From Mucilaginibacter phenanthrenivorans (lineage in GTDB: Bacteria; Bacteroidota; Bacteroidia; Sphingobacteriales; Sphingobacteriaceae), in the NCBI RefSeq assembly GCF_024721155.1, contig NZ_JAHVAP010000002.1, positions 62,001-126,000 of the forward strand: 64,000 nt of DNA, written 5' to 3'. The notes beneath the pieces were generated by a model, which ran no database searches, was not told where the DNA came from, and saw only the letters and a program-made list of their open reading frames with translations. A program made the position numbers and the translations under genes. This document shows, one piece after another, positions 37,901-44,794 of the stretch. Positions within the stretch are counted from its first letter, which is position 1. Every line of letters begins with the position of its first letter.

Positions 37901-38259
37901 TTTTCCTTGATAGTAATGGTATTATTATCAAGGCTATAGGAAAACGGCTTGTTCCTGAACAGCTCGTCGAGCGCGTCCTGAACAGTAGCGTCTTTTAGGT
38001 TGATGGTGACGGTGCCGGCTTGTTTGAGGGCGCTGGCGTTGTAAAAGAATTCATAGCCGCTCTGGTCCTGGATCTGGCTCAGCACTTTGTCGATCGACAC
38101 GTTCTTTTCCTTCAGGTTGATCTTTTGCGAAAAAACGTTCGCAGATACCTGGAGGAAGGTAATGGTGAGCAGAAATACGGTTAACTTCATAACCAGTAAA
38201 AGTTTACGGGGGATAAAACGCGCCTGCGGCTGCATTTTAAACCTGTGGTTTAATTGCAT
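34921..38259 (-). CDS. SusC/RagA-family TonB-dependent transporter with STN domain
   Basis: An 1112-aa outer-membrane transporter. After the N-terminal hydrophobic signal comes an STN (secretin/TonB N-terminal) domain, about residues 45-115, then a carboxypeptidase-regulatory-like domain (VTGRVMDENNQPLSGATVTVK), the plug (IIITTKKGKEG) and a 22-strand-type barrel. The STN domain marks it as a trans-envelope signalling transporter: on substrate binding it contacts the FecR protein encoded 193 bases upstream, which releases the ECF sigma factor to switch on this operon. It works with the SusD lid protein encoded next. Confidence 0.95.
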   Translation of the reverse strand: MQLNHRFKMQPQARFIPRKLLLVMKLTVFLLTITFLQVSANVFSQKINLKEKNVSIDKVLSQIQDQSGYEFFYNASALKQAGTVTINLKDATVQDALDELFRNKPFSYSLDNNTITIKEKPTNFLDKIKDKVKEFMAATDVTGRVMDENNQPLSGATVTVKGTNNATNSDLNGFFTLKNVQANDVIVITFIGYDKKEVPAAPNLGAIKLSQASSKLDEVQVIAYGTQSQRLSVNNVVTVGAKEISQQNVNNPLLALQGRVPGLNINQTTGMAGGGVKVQLGGQNSIRQSNSLLYVVDGIPYPSDVLSNTSISGPLHLQNNYASNLMSYINPDDIESISILKDADATSIYGSRAANGAIIITTKKGKEGDMKVNLSVNQGWGSVAHFLPLLNTQQYLQMRHEAFKNDGATPQSYDDDVNGVWDTTRNTNWQKTLIGKTAQYADYNVNVSGGNSLTQYIIGSTFHRETSVFPGDFSDQKGSFHFNVATSSANRKFKINLTANYVFDNNLLPNQDLAGQAVNLPPDAPALYNGDGTLNWQPDANGPYSWSNPLQYLYATYQNRSYNLITNMVLSYNILPKLVFKTNLGYNNLQYNQLTKTLAEFVDPVDRTPFSRGMFMTTNSNTSWIVEPQLNYNAKIAAGTLDLIVGATINQVHSDGFYIGGTGFSSDALVGNLAAASSIGNRATVQSLYKYNALFGRANYNLANQFLLSISVRRDGSSRFGEANKLHDFWSAGAGWIFTEQKSLKNHLSFLSFGKIKANYGTTGNDGIGDYQYLNLYNSLTFPVNYQGVAGLRTTSLPNPYLQWELTKKLLVGLDLGFLKDRITLSADLAYNRSSNQLVGYNLPYLTGFGLVTENWPATVQNVSWEGAIHTDNIKNKDFSWTTNINFTVPHNKLVAYQGTLPVNLFIGYPLGTIKGYHYLGVDPATGIYTFADSHGNPTANPNYTTDANTLISPAFPKFYGGLGNNFTYKRFSLDVFLQFAKQVAPTYAFGTSDPGTYGQQPTYVLSRWQSPGNISTVQKFNSDYSLANNLGLLGSSDAYYADASYVRVKNVAFSYQLPENTLHQVHIRTARIFLQAQNLVTITKFKGMDPETGTGVLPPLKVITIGCNVGF

Positions 38260-38451
38260 ACTTTTGTAATGTTTGGGTGAATGATTAAAGATTACTCGCG
38301 TGATTTTTTAAAGGGTCGCCCGAATTGACCGGCAGTGTTTCCAGCACTTCCGGTTTCTTTCTTTTATGGGGACCCTTTTCCGTTTTTAGTGTAAATGTCT
38401 TTTCCTGTTTTGCTCCTTTCTTTTTTTGGGTGTGTGATCAATAATTTATGT

Positions 38452-39588
38452 TTATGGGGTGATGGTGAGTTTATTGCCTTCCAGTTTATAGCGGATACCG
38501 CCGTTAGCCAGGATTTGCAGGGCCCGGTTTAAAGTCGCCTTTCGCGACACCTTCATGTTAAATTGCTGGTCGGTCGGCGGTGTAGCGAAGACCACATCGA
38601 CTTTGTACCAGCGGGCAAATTCACGCATGATTTCGGGCAGGGTTTCCAGTTCATAGCGGAAATAGCCGTCCTTCCAGGCGGTGTATACTTTGGTATTGAC
38701 TTCGCTGATGACTTTAATGGTTCCGTTGGTGTTTCTGGCTTGTTGTCCGGGTATAAGTGTGATGTTGTTGATTTTGATGCTGCCTTCAACAAGCGTGGTT
38801 TTGAATGTTGGTTCGTTGGCATAGGCGTTAACGTCAAAGCTGGTGCCGATATCTTCGATGGTTTGGCCGTTGGCTTCAACTTTGAAGGGGTGTTTGCTGT
38901 TATGTGCCACTTCGAAGTAGGCTTCGCCGGTGAGTGTCACTTTTCTTTCTTTCCCGTTGAATGCAGTCGGGAAAGTAATGCTCGATTCGGCATTCAGCCA
39001 AACCTTCGTGCCATCCGCCAAAACCAGCGGGTAGGGCGATTGCTCGCCCTTCGCTGTGCTTAACGTATTGTAACTAACCTGATCTCTGCTTTGATTTTTG
39101 GCGTTATAGGTGATATTATTTTCAGAGGCATTGATGACCGTTTGGCCCTGTTGGGCCAGCTTGCCGGATAATCCTTTGGTGAGGATGATCTTTTTGCCGC
39201 CGGCAAGGGTGAGTGTCGCCTGATTATGACCCGGAGGGATATCATTTTTCACCAAAGACACGCTTTGCTGTTCAGATGGCTTACGCAGGAAGAAATAAAC
39301 ACCCGAACTCAGGGCCAGGATCACAGATGCGGCTACGGCGATACGCGGCCATAAGCGCCATTTTGACCGCTGAACCTGCGGCTGGGAAACAATATGCTCA
39401 TAGACCTCCATCGCCCCGGCATGTTCCATACCCGGCGTGTCATCCGCCCGGTTCCAGAGTTCTTCGGTCAGCTCGCGGAGAGTCTCGGTCGGCCCTGCCA
39501 GCAAAGCCTCCCATTCCAGCAATTCCCCGCCGGTCAGTTTGCCCGCCCGGTATTGTTCATATAAATAATTGGTCCTGTCTTTGTCCAT
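38452..39588 (-). CDS. FecR-family anti-sigma factor
   Basis: A 378-aa membrane protein. The cytoplasmic N-terminus (about 1-80) binds the sigma factor; a single transmembrane helix follows (IAVAASVILALSSGVYFFL, about residues 85-103). The periplasmic FecR domain contains PLVLADGTKVWLNAESSITF and GEAYFEVAHN, and a DUF4974-like C-terminus (YKVDVVFATPP, then RALQILANGG) should contact the STN domain of the transporter. It lies 107 bases downstream of the sigma factor gene and 192 bases upstream of susC, in the standard order for this regulatory circuit. Confidence 0.95.
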   Translation of the reverse strand: MDKDRTNYLYEQYRAGKLTGGELLEWEALLAGPTETLRELTEELWNRADDTPGMEHAGAMEVYEHIVSQPQVQRSKWRLWPRIAVAASVILALSSGVYFFLRKPSEQQSVSLVKNDIPPGHNQATLTLAGGKKIILTKGLSGKLAQQGQTVINASENNITYNAKNQSRDQVSYNTLSTAKGEQSPYPLVLADGTKVWLNAESSITFPTAFNGKERKVTLTGEAYFEVAHNSKHPFKVEANGQTIEDIGTSFDVNAYANEPTFKTTLVEGSIKINNITLIPGQQARNTNGTIKVISEVNTKVYTAWKDGYFRYELETLPEIMREFARWYKVDVVFATPPTDQQFNMKVSRKATLNRALQILANGGIRYKLEGNKLTITP

Positions 39589-39695
39589 CCTGGTACAGTT
39601 ATTAAAACTTAGTGGTTTGTTGACACTAATTTAATACCCTTTTAGTAGTAAGTCGGACGACAGGAAAATTCGAGGTAATTTTATTTTAACTTTTT

Positions 39696-40286
39696 TTACA
39701 GCAGCCGGAGAATGATCAAAATGGCCGCCACACCGGAGTGTTTCAGCACATATTCCCGCAGGAACTTTAAAGCCAGCTTCATGTGCGTTTGCACCGTCCC
39801 GTGGGAGAGGTTCAGCTGCGCCGCAGCTTCTTCGTATTTCAGCCCCTGCTGCTGGCAGAGCCGGTAAACCAGCCGTTGCTGTTTGGGCAGCAACCGGATA
39901 CCATCTTCCAGTATCCGCCGCGACTCATGGAGAAGGATGCTTTCCTCGGTTTCCCGGTGGCTATCCTGGTAAGTAAGGCCCAGTTGCCTTTCCGCTTTTT
40001 CCGCCTTTACCTGCTGCCGCAGCAGATCAATCGCCCGGCGTTTGGCGATGGTTTTCAAATAACCTTCCAAACTTTTGACCTCCTTTAAGCGGTAACCCAG
40101 TTGCCAAAGGTGCAGCATGGTTTCCTGCACCACCTCGCGGGCGGGCTCCCTGGACTGGAGCAGCCGGTAGGCAAATTTGAAGATCTTGTCGTTGTAAGCC
40201 AGGTAAACCTGTTTAAAGGCCAGGGCATCCCCTTCTGCAATTTTATGCAGCAGCTCCTGTTCATCAAATAGGGGTTTCACGACCAT
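39696..40286 (-). CDS. ECF-type RNA polymerase sigma factor of the Sus locus
   Basis: A 196-aa sigma-70 factor of the Bacteroidetes family-1 group. Region 2 includes EPAREVVQETMLHLWQLGYRL; region 4 has the HTH KYEEAAAQLNLSHGTVQTHMKLAL. A hydrophobic C-terminal tail (LKHSGVAAILIILRLL) is typical of this subgroup. It is held by the FecR protein encoded next and directs transcription of the SusC/SusD/peptidase operon on substrate sensing. Confidence 0.95.
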   Translation of the reverse strand: MVVKPLFDEQELLHKIAEGDALAFKQVYLAYNDKIFKFAYRLLQSREPAREVVQETMLHLWQLGYRLKEVKSLEGYLKTIAKRRAIDLLRQQVKAEKAERQLGLTYQDSHRETEESILLHESRRILEDGIRLLPKQQRLVYRLCQQQGLKYEEAAAQLNLSHGTVQTHMKLALKFLREYVLKHSGVAAILIILRLL

Positions 40287-40424
40287 AACGACACTTTTCC
40301 AAATCCTAATTTACGGAAAAGCGGGTCAATGATAAAAAAAAAATGTGAAAAACCGTCGCAGCCAGGCTTTTAGCGCTGCGATACATTTTTTATACCTAAC
40401 TTGCTTTAACTAAACCCTTGACTT

Positions 40425-40850
40425 ATGGAGCTTGCTTATAACGGCAATAATGCCAAACTCGTTACCGTAGTACAGGCGGCTAACCGCATCCTGGCTGACC
40501 CAGCTTTCTTTAACCAGGTTAGCGCCCTGCCGGTTTTTGCCTATTCCACGTATAATGGTGCGCAGGTCGCTGCCGAAATGCAGGGTATCGGACAGCCTAT
40601 CCAGGTTGATACCTATTGGAACCCGCTCTCGGGCGCTACCGCCAAGACCGAAACGGAGATCAATATCAATACGGCCAAGCTGAACCGGCCCAACGCCTCT
40701 ATCGTCAATACCCTGGTGCACGAAAGCGTTCACTATACCGACTGGGCGGTCAACGGAGAATGGGATTACACCGACCGAAATGTATTCGAGGACCCGCCGG
40801 TGTCGGCACCTTATACGATCGGAGCGCTTGCGGAAAGCATGGCCGGCTAA
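40425..40850 (+). CDS. Small protein with HExxH zinc-metalloprotease motif
   Basis: A 141-aa protein without an obvious signal peptide. LVHESVHYTDW contains H99-E100-x-x-H103, the zincin signature, at the end of a helix; the third ligand is not obvious, with Asp or Glu in the next 30 residues (DW, GEWDY) as candidates. It is shorter than normal metallopeptidase families and I do not recognise it. The HExxH sits near the C-terminus, as in minimal toxin-like metallopeptidase domains. It is a single gene divergent from the sigma factor and 85 bases ahead of yjdM. Confidence 0.7.
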   Translation: MELAYNGNNAKLVTVVQAANRILADPAFFNQVSALPVFAYSTYNGAQVAAEMQGIGQPIQVDTYWNPLSGATAKTETEININTAKLNRPNASIVNTLVHESVHYTDWAVNGEWDYTDRNVFEDPPVSAPYTIGALAESMAG

Positions 40851-40935
40851 TCCTAAGCTTTAAAAGGGGCGGTAATCATTCCTGTATGGAAACAGGAAGT
40901 AATGCTACCTTTGGGGCTCAACAGACCAAATAACA

Positions 40936-41274
40936 ATGAGTGAACTTTTACCTTGCCCGATCTGCCAATCCCCTTATACTTATGAACTGGACAGCAAATT
41001 GGTATGCCCGGAATGCGGAAATGAATGGAGCGCTGCCGAAGAACCGGCAGTTGAGGAAGGCTTTGTGGTGAAAGACAGTAACCGCCATATCCTGGCGAAC
41101 GGAGACTCCGCAGTCACTATCAAAAACCTGCCGGTAAAAGGAACTTCGCAAAGCATCAAAGCCGGCACCAAGGTCAGGAACATCCGCCTGGTGGACAGTG
41201 ATCACAACATTGACTGTAAGATCGAGGGTTTCGGCGCGATGGCCCTCAAATCGGAATTTGTTAAAAAAGCCTGA
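40936..41274 (+). CDS. yjdM: YjdM (PhnA-like) zinc-ribbon protein
   Basis: A 112-aa protein matching the full length of the YjdM/PhnA family. The N-terminal zinc ribbon has C7, C10, C24 and C27 (CPICQSPYTYELDSKLVCPECGNEW region), and the C-terminal KOW-like domain includes VKDSNRHILANGDSAVTIK and LVDSDHNIDCKIEGFG. Despite older names it is not proven to act in phosphonate use. It stands alone here between the HExxH gene and Hsp20. Confidence 0.93.
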   Translation: MSELLPCPICQSPYTYELDSKLVCPECGNEWSAAEEPAVEEGFVVKDSNRHILANGDSAVTIKNLPVKGTSQSIKAGTKVRNIRLVDSDHNIDCKIEGFGAMALKSEFVKKA

Positions 41275-41343
41275 CGGTGAAAAACTGACACCTGAACTGT
41301 AATTTTTTCAGCCTGCCCATGCAATTTTTTCAGCGTGTTGCTA

Positions 41344-41360
41344 TTGGCATAGTACTTGTA
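41344..41360 (+). promoter_or_regulatory. Putative sigma54 (RpoN) promoter of the Hsp20 gene
   Basis: TTGGCATAGTACTTGTA places GG at -24 and TTG-T at -12 with the spacing of the consensus TGGCAC-N5-TTGCW; the usual GC at -12 is GT here. It ends 49 bases before the Hsp20 start, leaving room for a leader of about 38 bases that includes AAAGGAG at 41394-41400. Confidence 0.5.
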
Positions 41361-41409
41361 AAATGCTTACAAGAGTAATTCTTAAAACATTTTAAAGGAG
41401 AATTAGGCC

Positions 41410-41844
41410 ATGACTTTAGTTAAATGGAACAACAAAACCAATAACGCGTTATTGCCAGGCTTTAACGACGTTTTCGAATCTATTTTTAATGACACCTTCT
41501 TCAATGACCGGATGGTCACCCGCGTCCCTGCGGTGAACATCAGCGAAACTGAAAACAACTATCATGTGGAACTGGCCGCGCCCGGTTTGAAAAAAGAAGA
41601 TTTCAAACTGAACCTGGAACGCAATCAGCTGACCATTTCGGTGGAACAAACTTCAGAGCAGGACAACCAAAAGAACTACAGCAAACGCGAATACAGCTAC
41701 AGCTCTTTTGTGCGTTCGTTTACGCTGCCGGAAAGCGCCGATGACAGCAAGATCGACGCCAGCTACACCGATGGCGTATTGCGGATCGACATTGCCAAAC
41801 GCGAGGAAGCCAAAGCAGTGCGCAGGCAGATCGAGATCAAATAA
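41410..41844 (+). CDS. Hsp20/alpha-crystallin small heat shock protein
   Basis: A 144-aa chaperone. The alpha-crystallin domain spans about residues 35-135, with VPAVNISETENNYHVELAAPG at its start and the conserved DASYTDGVLRIDIAKRE (A-x-x-x-n-G-v-L) near the end. It forms oligomers that hold unfolding proteins in the cytoplasm under heat or other stress. A clear Shine-Dalgarno (AAAGGAG) precedes the start, unusual among neighbours and consistent with high expression. The sigma54-like promoter upstream suggests stress or nutrient control. Confidence 0.95.
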   Translation: MTLVKWNNKTNNALLPGFNDVFESIFNDTFFNDRMVTRVPAVNISETENNYHVELAAPGLKKEDFKLNLERNQLTISVEQTSEQDNQKNYSKREYSYSSFVRSFTLPESADDSKIDASYTDGVLRIDIAKREEAKAVRRQIEIK

Positions 41845-41868
41845 ATGATAACAGTTTTTAAATTCCGG

Positions 41869-41892
41869 AGGGCTCCTGCTTGCAGGGGCTCT
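41869..41892 (+). terminator. Probable terminator downstream of the Hsp20 gene
   Basis: GGGCTCCTG and CAGGGGCTC form a 9-bp stem (two G-U pairs) with a 4-base loop, about 25 bases after the Hsp20 stop, followed by TTCGATTTT. The T-run is weak, so the call is moderate. Confidence 0.5.
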
Positions 41893-42028
41893 TCGATTTT
41901 AATTCGGCCGTTATGGAAATGAATGGGGTTAATAGAGACGCACCGGGATTATTTTTAATCAGTTCCGCAAGTTAGTGATCCCGCTATTGCCTTATTTGAA
42001 ATTTTATAGGCTATGATATTGTTGAACG

Positions 42029-42634
42029 CTATTTAAATTTCTTAACGATACGAATAATCTCCCTGGGCATCTTTTTGGGATTCAGGATAAAGTCCGCGTA
42101 GCCGGAGTCAATGACCCCTTCCGGCATACTGTCTTCTTTGGCGGATGAAAGATCCTGCACAACAATGACCCCTCCGTTTTCTGAAATCGCTTTAATGCCT
42201 TTGGTTCCATCCTTACCCAGGCCGGATAAAATGACGGCAATGATGTTAAAGCTGCGGTTATCCGCCAATGAGGCGAAAAAAATATCGATGGCACGGTTGA
42301 CTTTAATATCCAGGTCCCTTGGCTTGAGGATAAGCTTTTCGTCCCGGATCGTCATCACTTTGTTTTCGGGCATCACATAGACCTTATCTGGCTGGATCTC
42401 CGTCTCTTCTTCTACCTCACAGACCTCGATCGCGGCATGCTTTTGGATCATGGAAGTTAGAACACTTTTCTGGTGCGCGTACAGGTGGGTGGTGATCACA
42501 TAGGTTACCGCATCAGGCAACGTATGATCAAAAAAATCGTATAGTGCAGGCGTGCCCCCTGCGGAGGCACCTAATGCGATCAGCGTTTTCTTTTTCACAG
42601 GCTTGCCAAGTGCTTTCTGCCCAGGTTTTTCCAT
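42029..42634 (-). CDS. CheB-type methylesterase domain protein, without receiver
   Basis: A 201-aa protein consisting only of the CheB catalytic domain. The triad is visible: S24 in ALGASAGGT, H50 in THLYAHQKSVL and D141 in LSGLGKDGTKG. Chemotaxis CheB removes methyl groups from receptors, but stand-alone copies in non-flagellated Bacteroidota usually work with CheR/PAS histidine kinase systems. No CheR, receptor or kinase gene is near, so it is an orphan. The 180 bases upstream hold no recognisable feature. Confidence 0.9.
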   Translation of the reverse strand: MEKPGQKALGKPVKKKTLIALGASAGGTPALYDFFDHTLPDAVTYVITTHLYAHQKSVLTSMIQKHAAIEVCEVEEETEIQPDKVYVMPENKVMTIRDEKLILKPRDLDIKVNRAIDIFFASLADNRSFNIIAVILSGLGKDGTKGIKAISENGGVIVVQDLSSAKEDSMPEGVIDSGYADFILNPKKMPREIIRIVKKFK

Positions 42635-42815
42635 CTTTTCTTGTCAAGGGTCATTGTAGTTTCCTTAGTAAGGAATTAATAATCAGCGCATTTGTTCCTG
42701 TATTTTTATTTAAATATTTTGCGCCTTTTGTTTTTTTAGTATACCTGAGCAACAAGCGATACAAGGGATAGTTTTAATACGAGGATGATAAACAAGGTCA
42801 GGTACTGATCCCGGT

Positions 42816-43679
42816 TTAGAGTGTCAGATGATCAAAAATAAATTTCCGGAGTTCCGCTTCCGAACCAAAGTTTTGTCGGAAAGCCTCTTTCAGGTGTAAC
42901 AGGTATTCTGTATCCACGCAGCAAACATATTCCCTGGCCTGAAGTACCATCAGCATATCGATATAAAACTTGATGTTCGGCGCAAATATCCCGCGCATAT
43001 GGCGGATGCGGAAAAACACTTTGTTGGGTGTCAGCGGAAAGATCAGGTCATCCAGGAAGGCGTCCGCCTTTTCGGGGTGCCGCAGGATTACCGGGCTATC
43101 GCTGCAAATGGCGGGAAATGGATCAGTGAACGTTTTAACTGTACAAGGCCAGTTACAATCCAGCAGGTTCCAGTAATTCGTAGCCGGCAGTACATTCCGT
43201 AACCTTTTAAAATAGGAAGGATCAGCTTGAACCCAAGCTGCAAATTGATCTGGATCGACCTGTTTCATCGTCCTTCTATCGATGACGGCCACACCGAGTT
43301 GGTTCAGTTGATCGAGGCTGGTTGCCGAATTGATGACTTCGCGCTGCGAAGGCACCCGCCAAAACAGTTCTCCTGCAAAGTAATTCAGCCACACCACATC
43401 CTGGTTATCCAGCCCGAATCCTTCGTTAACCACTTTGATCTTCTCTAAGATCCGCGCATACCGGCTCTCGTTTGCGCTGTAAATTGCTTCCAGGTAATCA
43501 TCCGCCCAACCGTCTGTTTGAGCTATATTGTCATTTTCTAAAAAGAAGTGACTTGCCGGTGAAAACCATTTGCCGCCGCCCTTGAACCGGCCGTTTGCTA
43601 TAGCATAGATCAGAAATTTTCCCTGTTCATTGGCAAAACCCTTCAGGTAAAACTGCGGCAGGTAATGATGCTTAGCCAC
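42816..43679 (-). CDS. DUF4238 protein, GTG start
   Basis: About 288 aa from the GTG at 43679, chosen because the family begins with the sequence AKHHYLPQFYLKGF that directly follows. The open frame continues upstream but there it overlaps the preceding gene out of frame. DUF4238 proteins have a conserved N-terminal HHxxPxxxLxxF-type motif and a central PFPAICSDSPVIL motif; their function is unknown, and some occur in defence neighbourhoods. The start overlaps the stop of the upstream gene by 8 bases, so the two are translationally coupled. Confidence 0.85.
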   Translation of the reverse strand: MAKHHYLPQFYLKGFANEQGKFLIYAIANGRFKGGGKWFSPASHFFLENDNIAQTDGWADDYLEAIYSANESRYARILEKIKVVNEGFGLDNQDVVWLNYFAGELFWRVPSQREVINSATSLDQLNQLGVAVIDRRTMKQVDPDQFAAWVQADPSYFKRLRNVLPATNYWNLLDCNWPCTVKTFTDPFPAICSDSPVILRHPEKADAFLDDLIFPLTPNKVFFRIRHMRGIFAPNIKFYIDMLMVLQAREYVCCVDTEYLLHLKEAFRQNFGSEAELRKFIFDHLTL

Positions 43680-43965
43680 GTAAAAAATGATCAACGAGTG
43701 CTGTCCATTCTTCCTGTATCGAAACCTCCGGACGACGCCGGCCAGCTTTACGGTACCAGTAATCGGCATTGCCGGTGTCGCCCTCTTTACGGTGCAGGTA
43801 AGCGTGCACCCAGGCTGAATCCCGGTCGCTAAGGTGATCGACCTGCGCATGGGCCAGATCCCAGTTGCCTTTCGCATCATACCACAGGCTTTTCAGCTGC
43901 ACCGACAGGCCGGGGCCGGGTTCGTTATCGTTTAACGATGTTTTGAATTCGGTCAACGTCTCCAT
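43672..43965 (-). CDS. Small hypothetical protein, tetratricopeptide-like
   Basis: 97 aa from the Met at 43965 (METLTEFKTSLND); a longer frame up to 44016 would overlap the upstream gene. The sequence LSVQLKSLWYDAKGNWDLAHAQVD, then DSAWVHAYLHRKEGDTGNADYWYRKAG, looks like two TPR-type helix pairs. I recall it as a common, uncharacterised small protein of Bacteroidota and others. It lies 4 bases after the upstream gene and overlaps the DUF4238 start. Confidence 0.78.
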   Translation of the reverse strand: METLTEFKTSLNDNEPGPGLSVQLKSLWYDAKGNWDLAHAQVDHLSDRDSAWVHAYLHRKEGDTGNADYWYRKAGRRRPEVSIQEEWTALVDHFLRG

Positions 43966-43969
43966 TTTA

Positions 43970-44416
43970 CTACAGTTCGTCCAATTTTCGCTGTTCCTCC
44001 TGCGAAAACTGCACATGTTCGGATAAATCCTTTACCATTTTGCGGGCGAATATGGAACCTGGATCATCACTTTTCAGCACATCATCATCGCCGAGGTCCG
44101 CATTGGGCCCATAAATAGCCTGTTTCAGGTCCTTGCGCTGGTTGATTTCATTTACCTTTTGGTCGACCTTTTCCACCATGGAATCATCCGGTATGCCGTT
44201 TTCAGCGAGGTCCTTAAAATCCCGGTAAGGCTGCAGGTTCACCTTCATGACCTTTTGCATCACTTCGCCCCATTGCAGCAATTCTTCCTTACTGTAGTCC
44301 GGGCTATTCTTTTTGGCCATGTATTGCACCATGGCCAGGTACTGCTCGGGCGTACCCCTAAACCGCCGGCCCAGGCCGAGCAGTTTGCCAATAAAAGTCA
44401 GGAATCCCATACGCAT
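43970..44416 (-). CDS. Hypothetical helical protein
   Basis: A 148-aa protein, strongly charged and helical, with an N-terminal hydrophobic/basic stretch (MGFLTFIGKLLGLGRRFRG) that could associate with membranes. No motif I recognise. It is the first gene of a three-gene minus-strand unit with the TPR-like and DUF4238 genes, spaced by 4 bases and an 8-base overlap. The start could also be the Met at residue 3. The 79 bases before it hold nothing recognisable. Confidence 0.65.
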   Translation of the reverse strand: MRMGFLTFIGKLLGLGRRFRGTPEQYLAMVQYMAKKNSPDYSKEELLQWGEVMQKVMKVNLQPYRDFKDLAENGIPDDSMVEKVDQKVNEINQRKDLKQAIYGPNADLGDDDVLKSDDPGSIFARKMVKDLSEHVQFSQEEQRKLDEL

Positions 44417-44495
44417 TCGTGTTGGTTATCGTAAAATTAGGGATTTTTTTCTGGCCGCTTACCTTTAAGGAGATGGCAGGCGGTATGTTAATTGA

Positions 44496-44726
44496 TTAAT
44501 TCCGGTAGCGCAGCACGATCGCTTTACCGATAGCCTCGGCAATTTCCTCTAATCCCTCGCAGGCCGGCTCGCCGCAAATCCAACTTCTTCCCTGGCGGAC
44601 GAGCGGAAGCGTCTTTCCGTCCAATTCCACCTCGATCTCGCCGGTTCCGGCGCGCAGCGGGTCAGGATTTAAAATGCGGAATGTATAATCGGCCTTTCCT
44701 ACTGTAATACGCGGCACTTGTCGCAT
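44496..44726 (-). CDS. Small hypothetical protein
   Basis: About 76 aa from the Met at 44726 (MRQVPRITVGKADYTF); an in-frame Met at 44750 is also possible. It is beta-rich (TGEIEVELDGKTLPLVRQG) followed by a C-terminal helix (GLEEIAEAIGKAIVLRYR). I do not recognise it. It lies 68 bases downstream of the conjugal coupling-protein gene on the same strand and may be the last gene of the mobilization module. Confidence 0.55.
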   Translation of the reverse strand: MRQVPRITVGKADYTFRILNPDPLRAGTGEIEVELDGKTLPLVRQGRSWICGEPACEGLEEIAEAIGKAIVLRYRN

Positions 44727-44794
44727 AGCAGCGGTGAAGATAAAAACCAAGCGGCAAAAACCGAAATGCGTTTGAAAACTGCCGTTGAGCAGGG

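Noticed and set aside
43680-43880. Extension of the DUF4238 frame to a Met at 43880
   Set aside because: This part is out of frame with, and inside, the preceding gene; the family begins at AKHHYLPQF right after the GTG.
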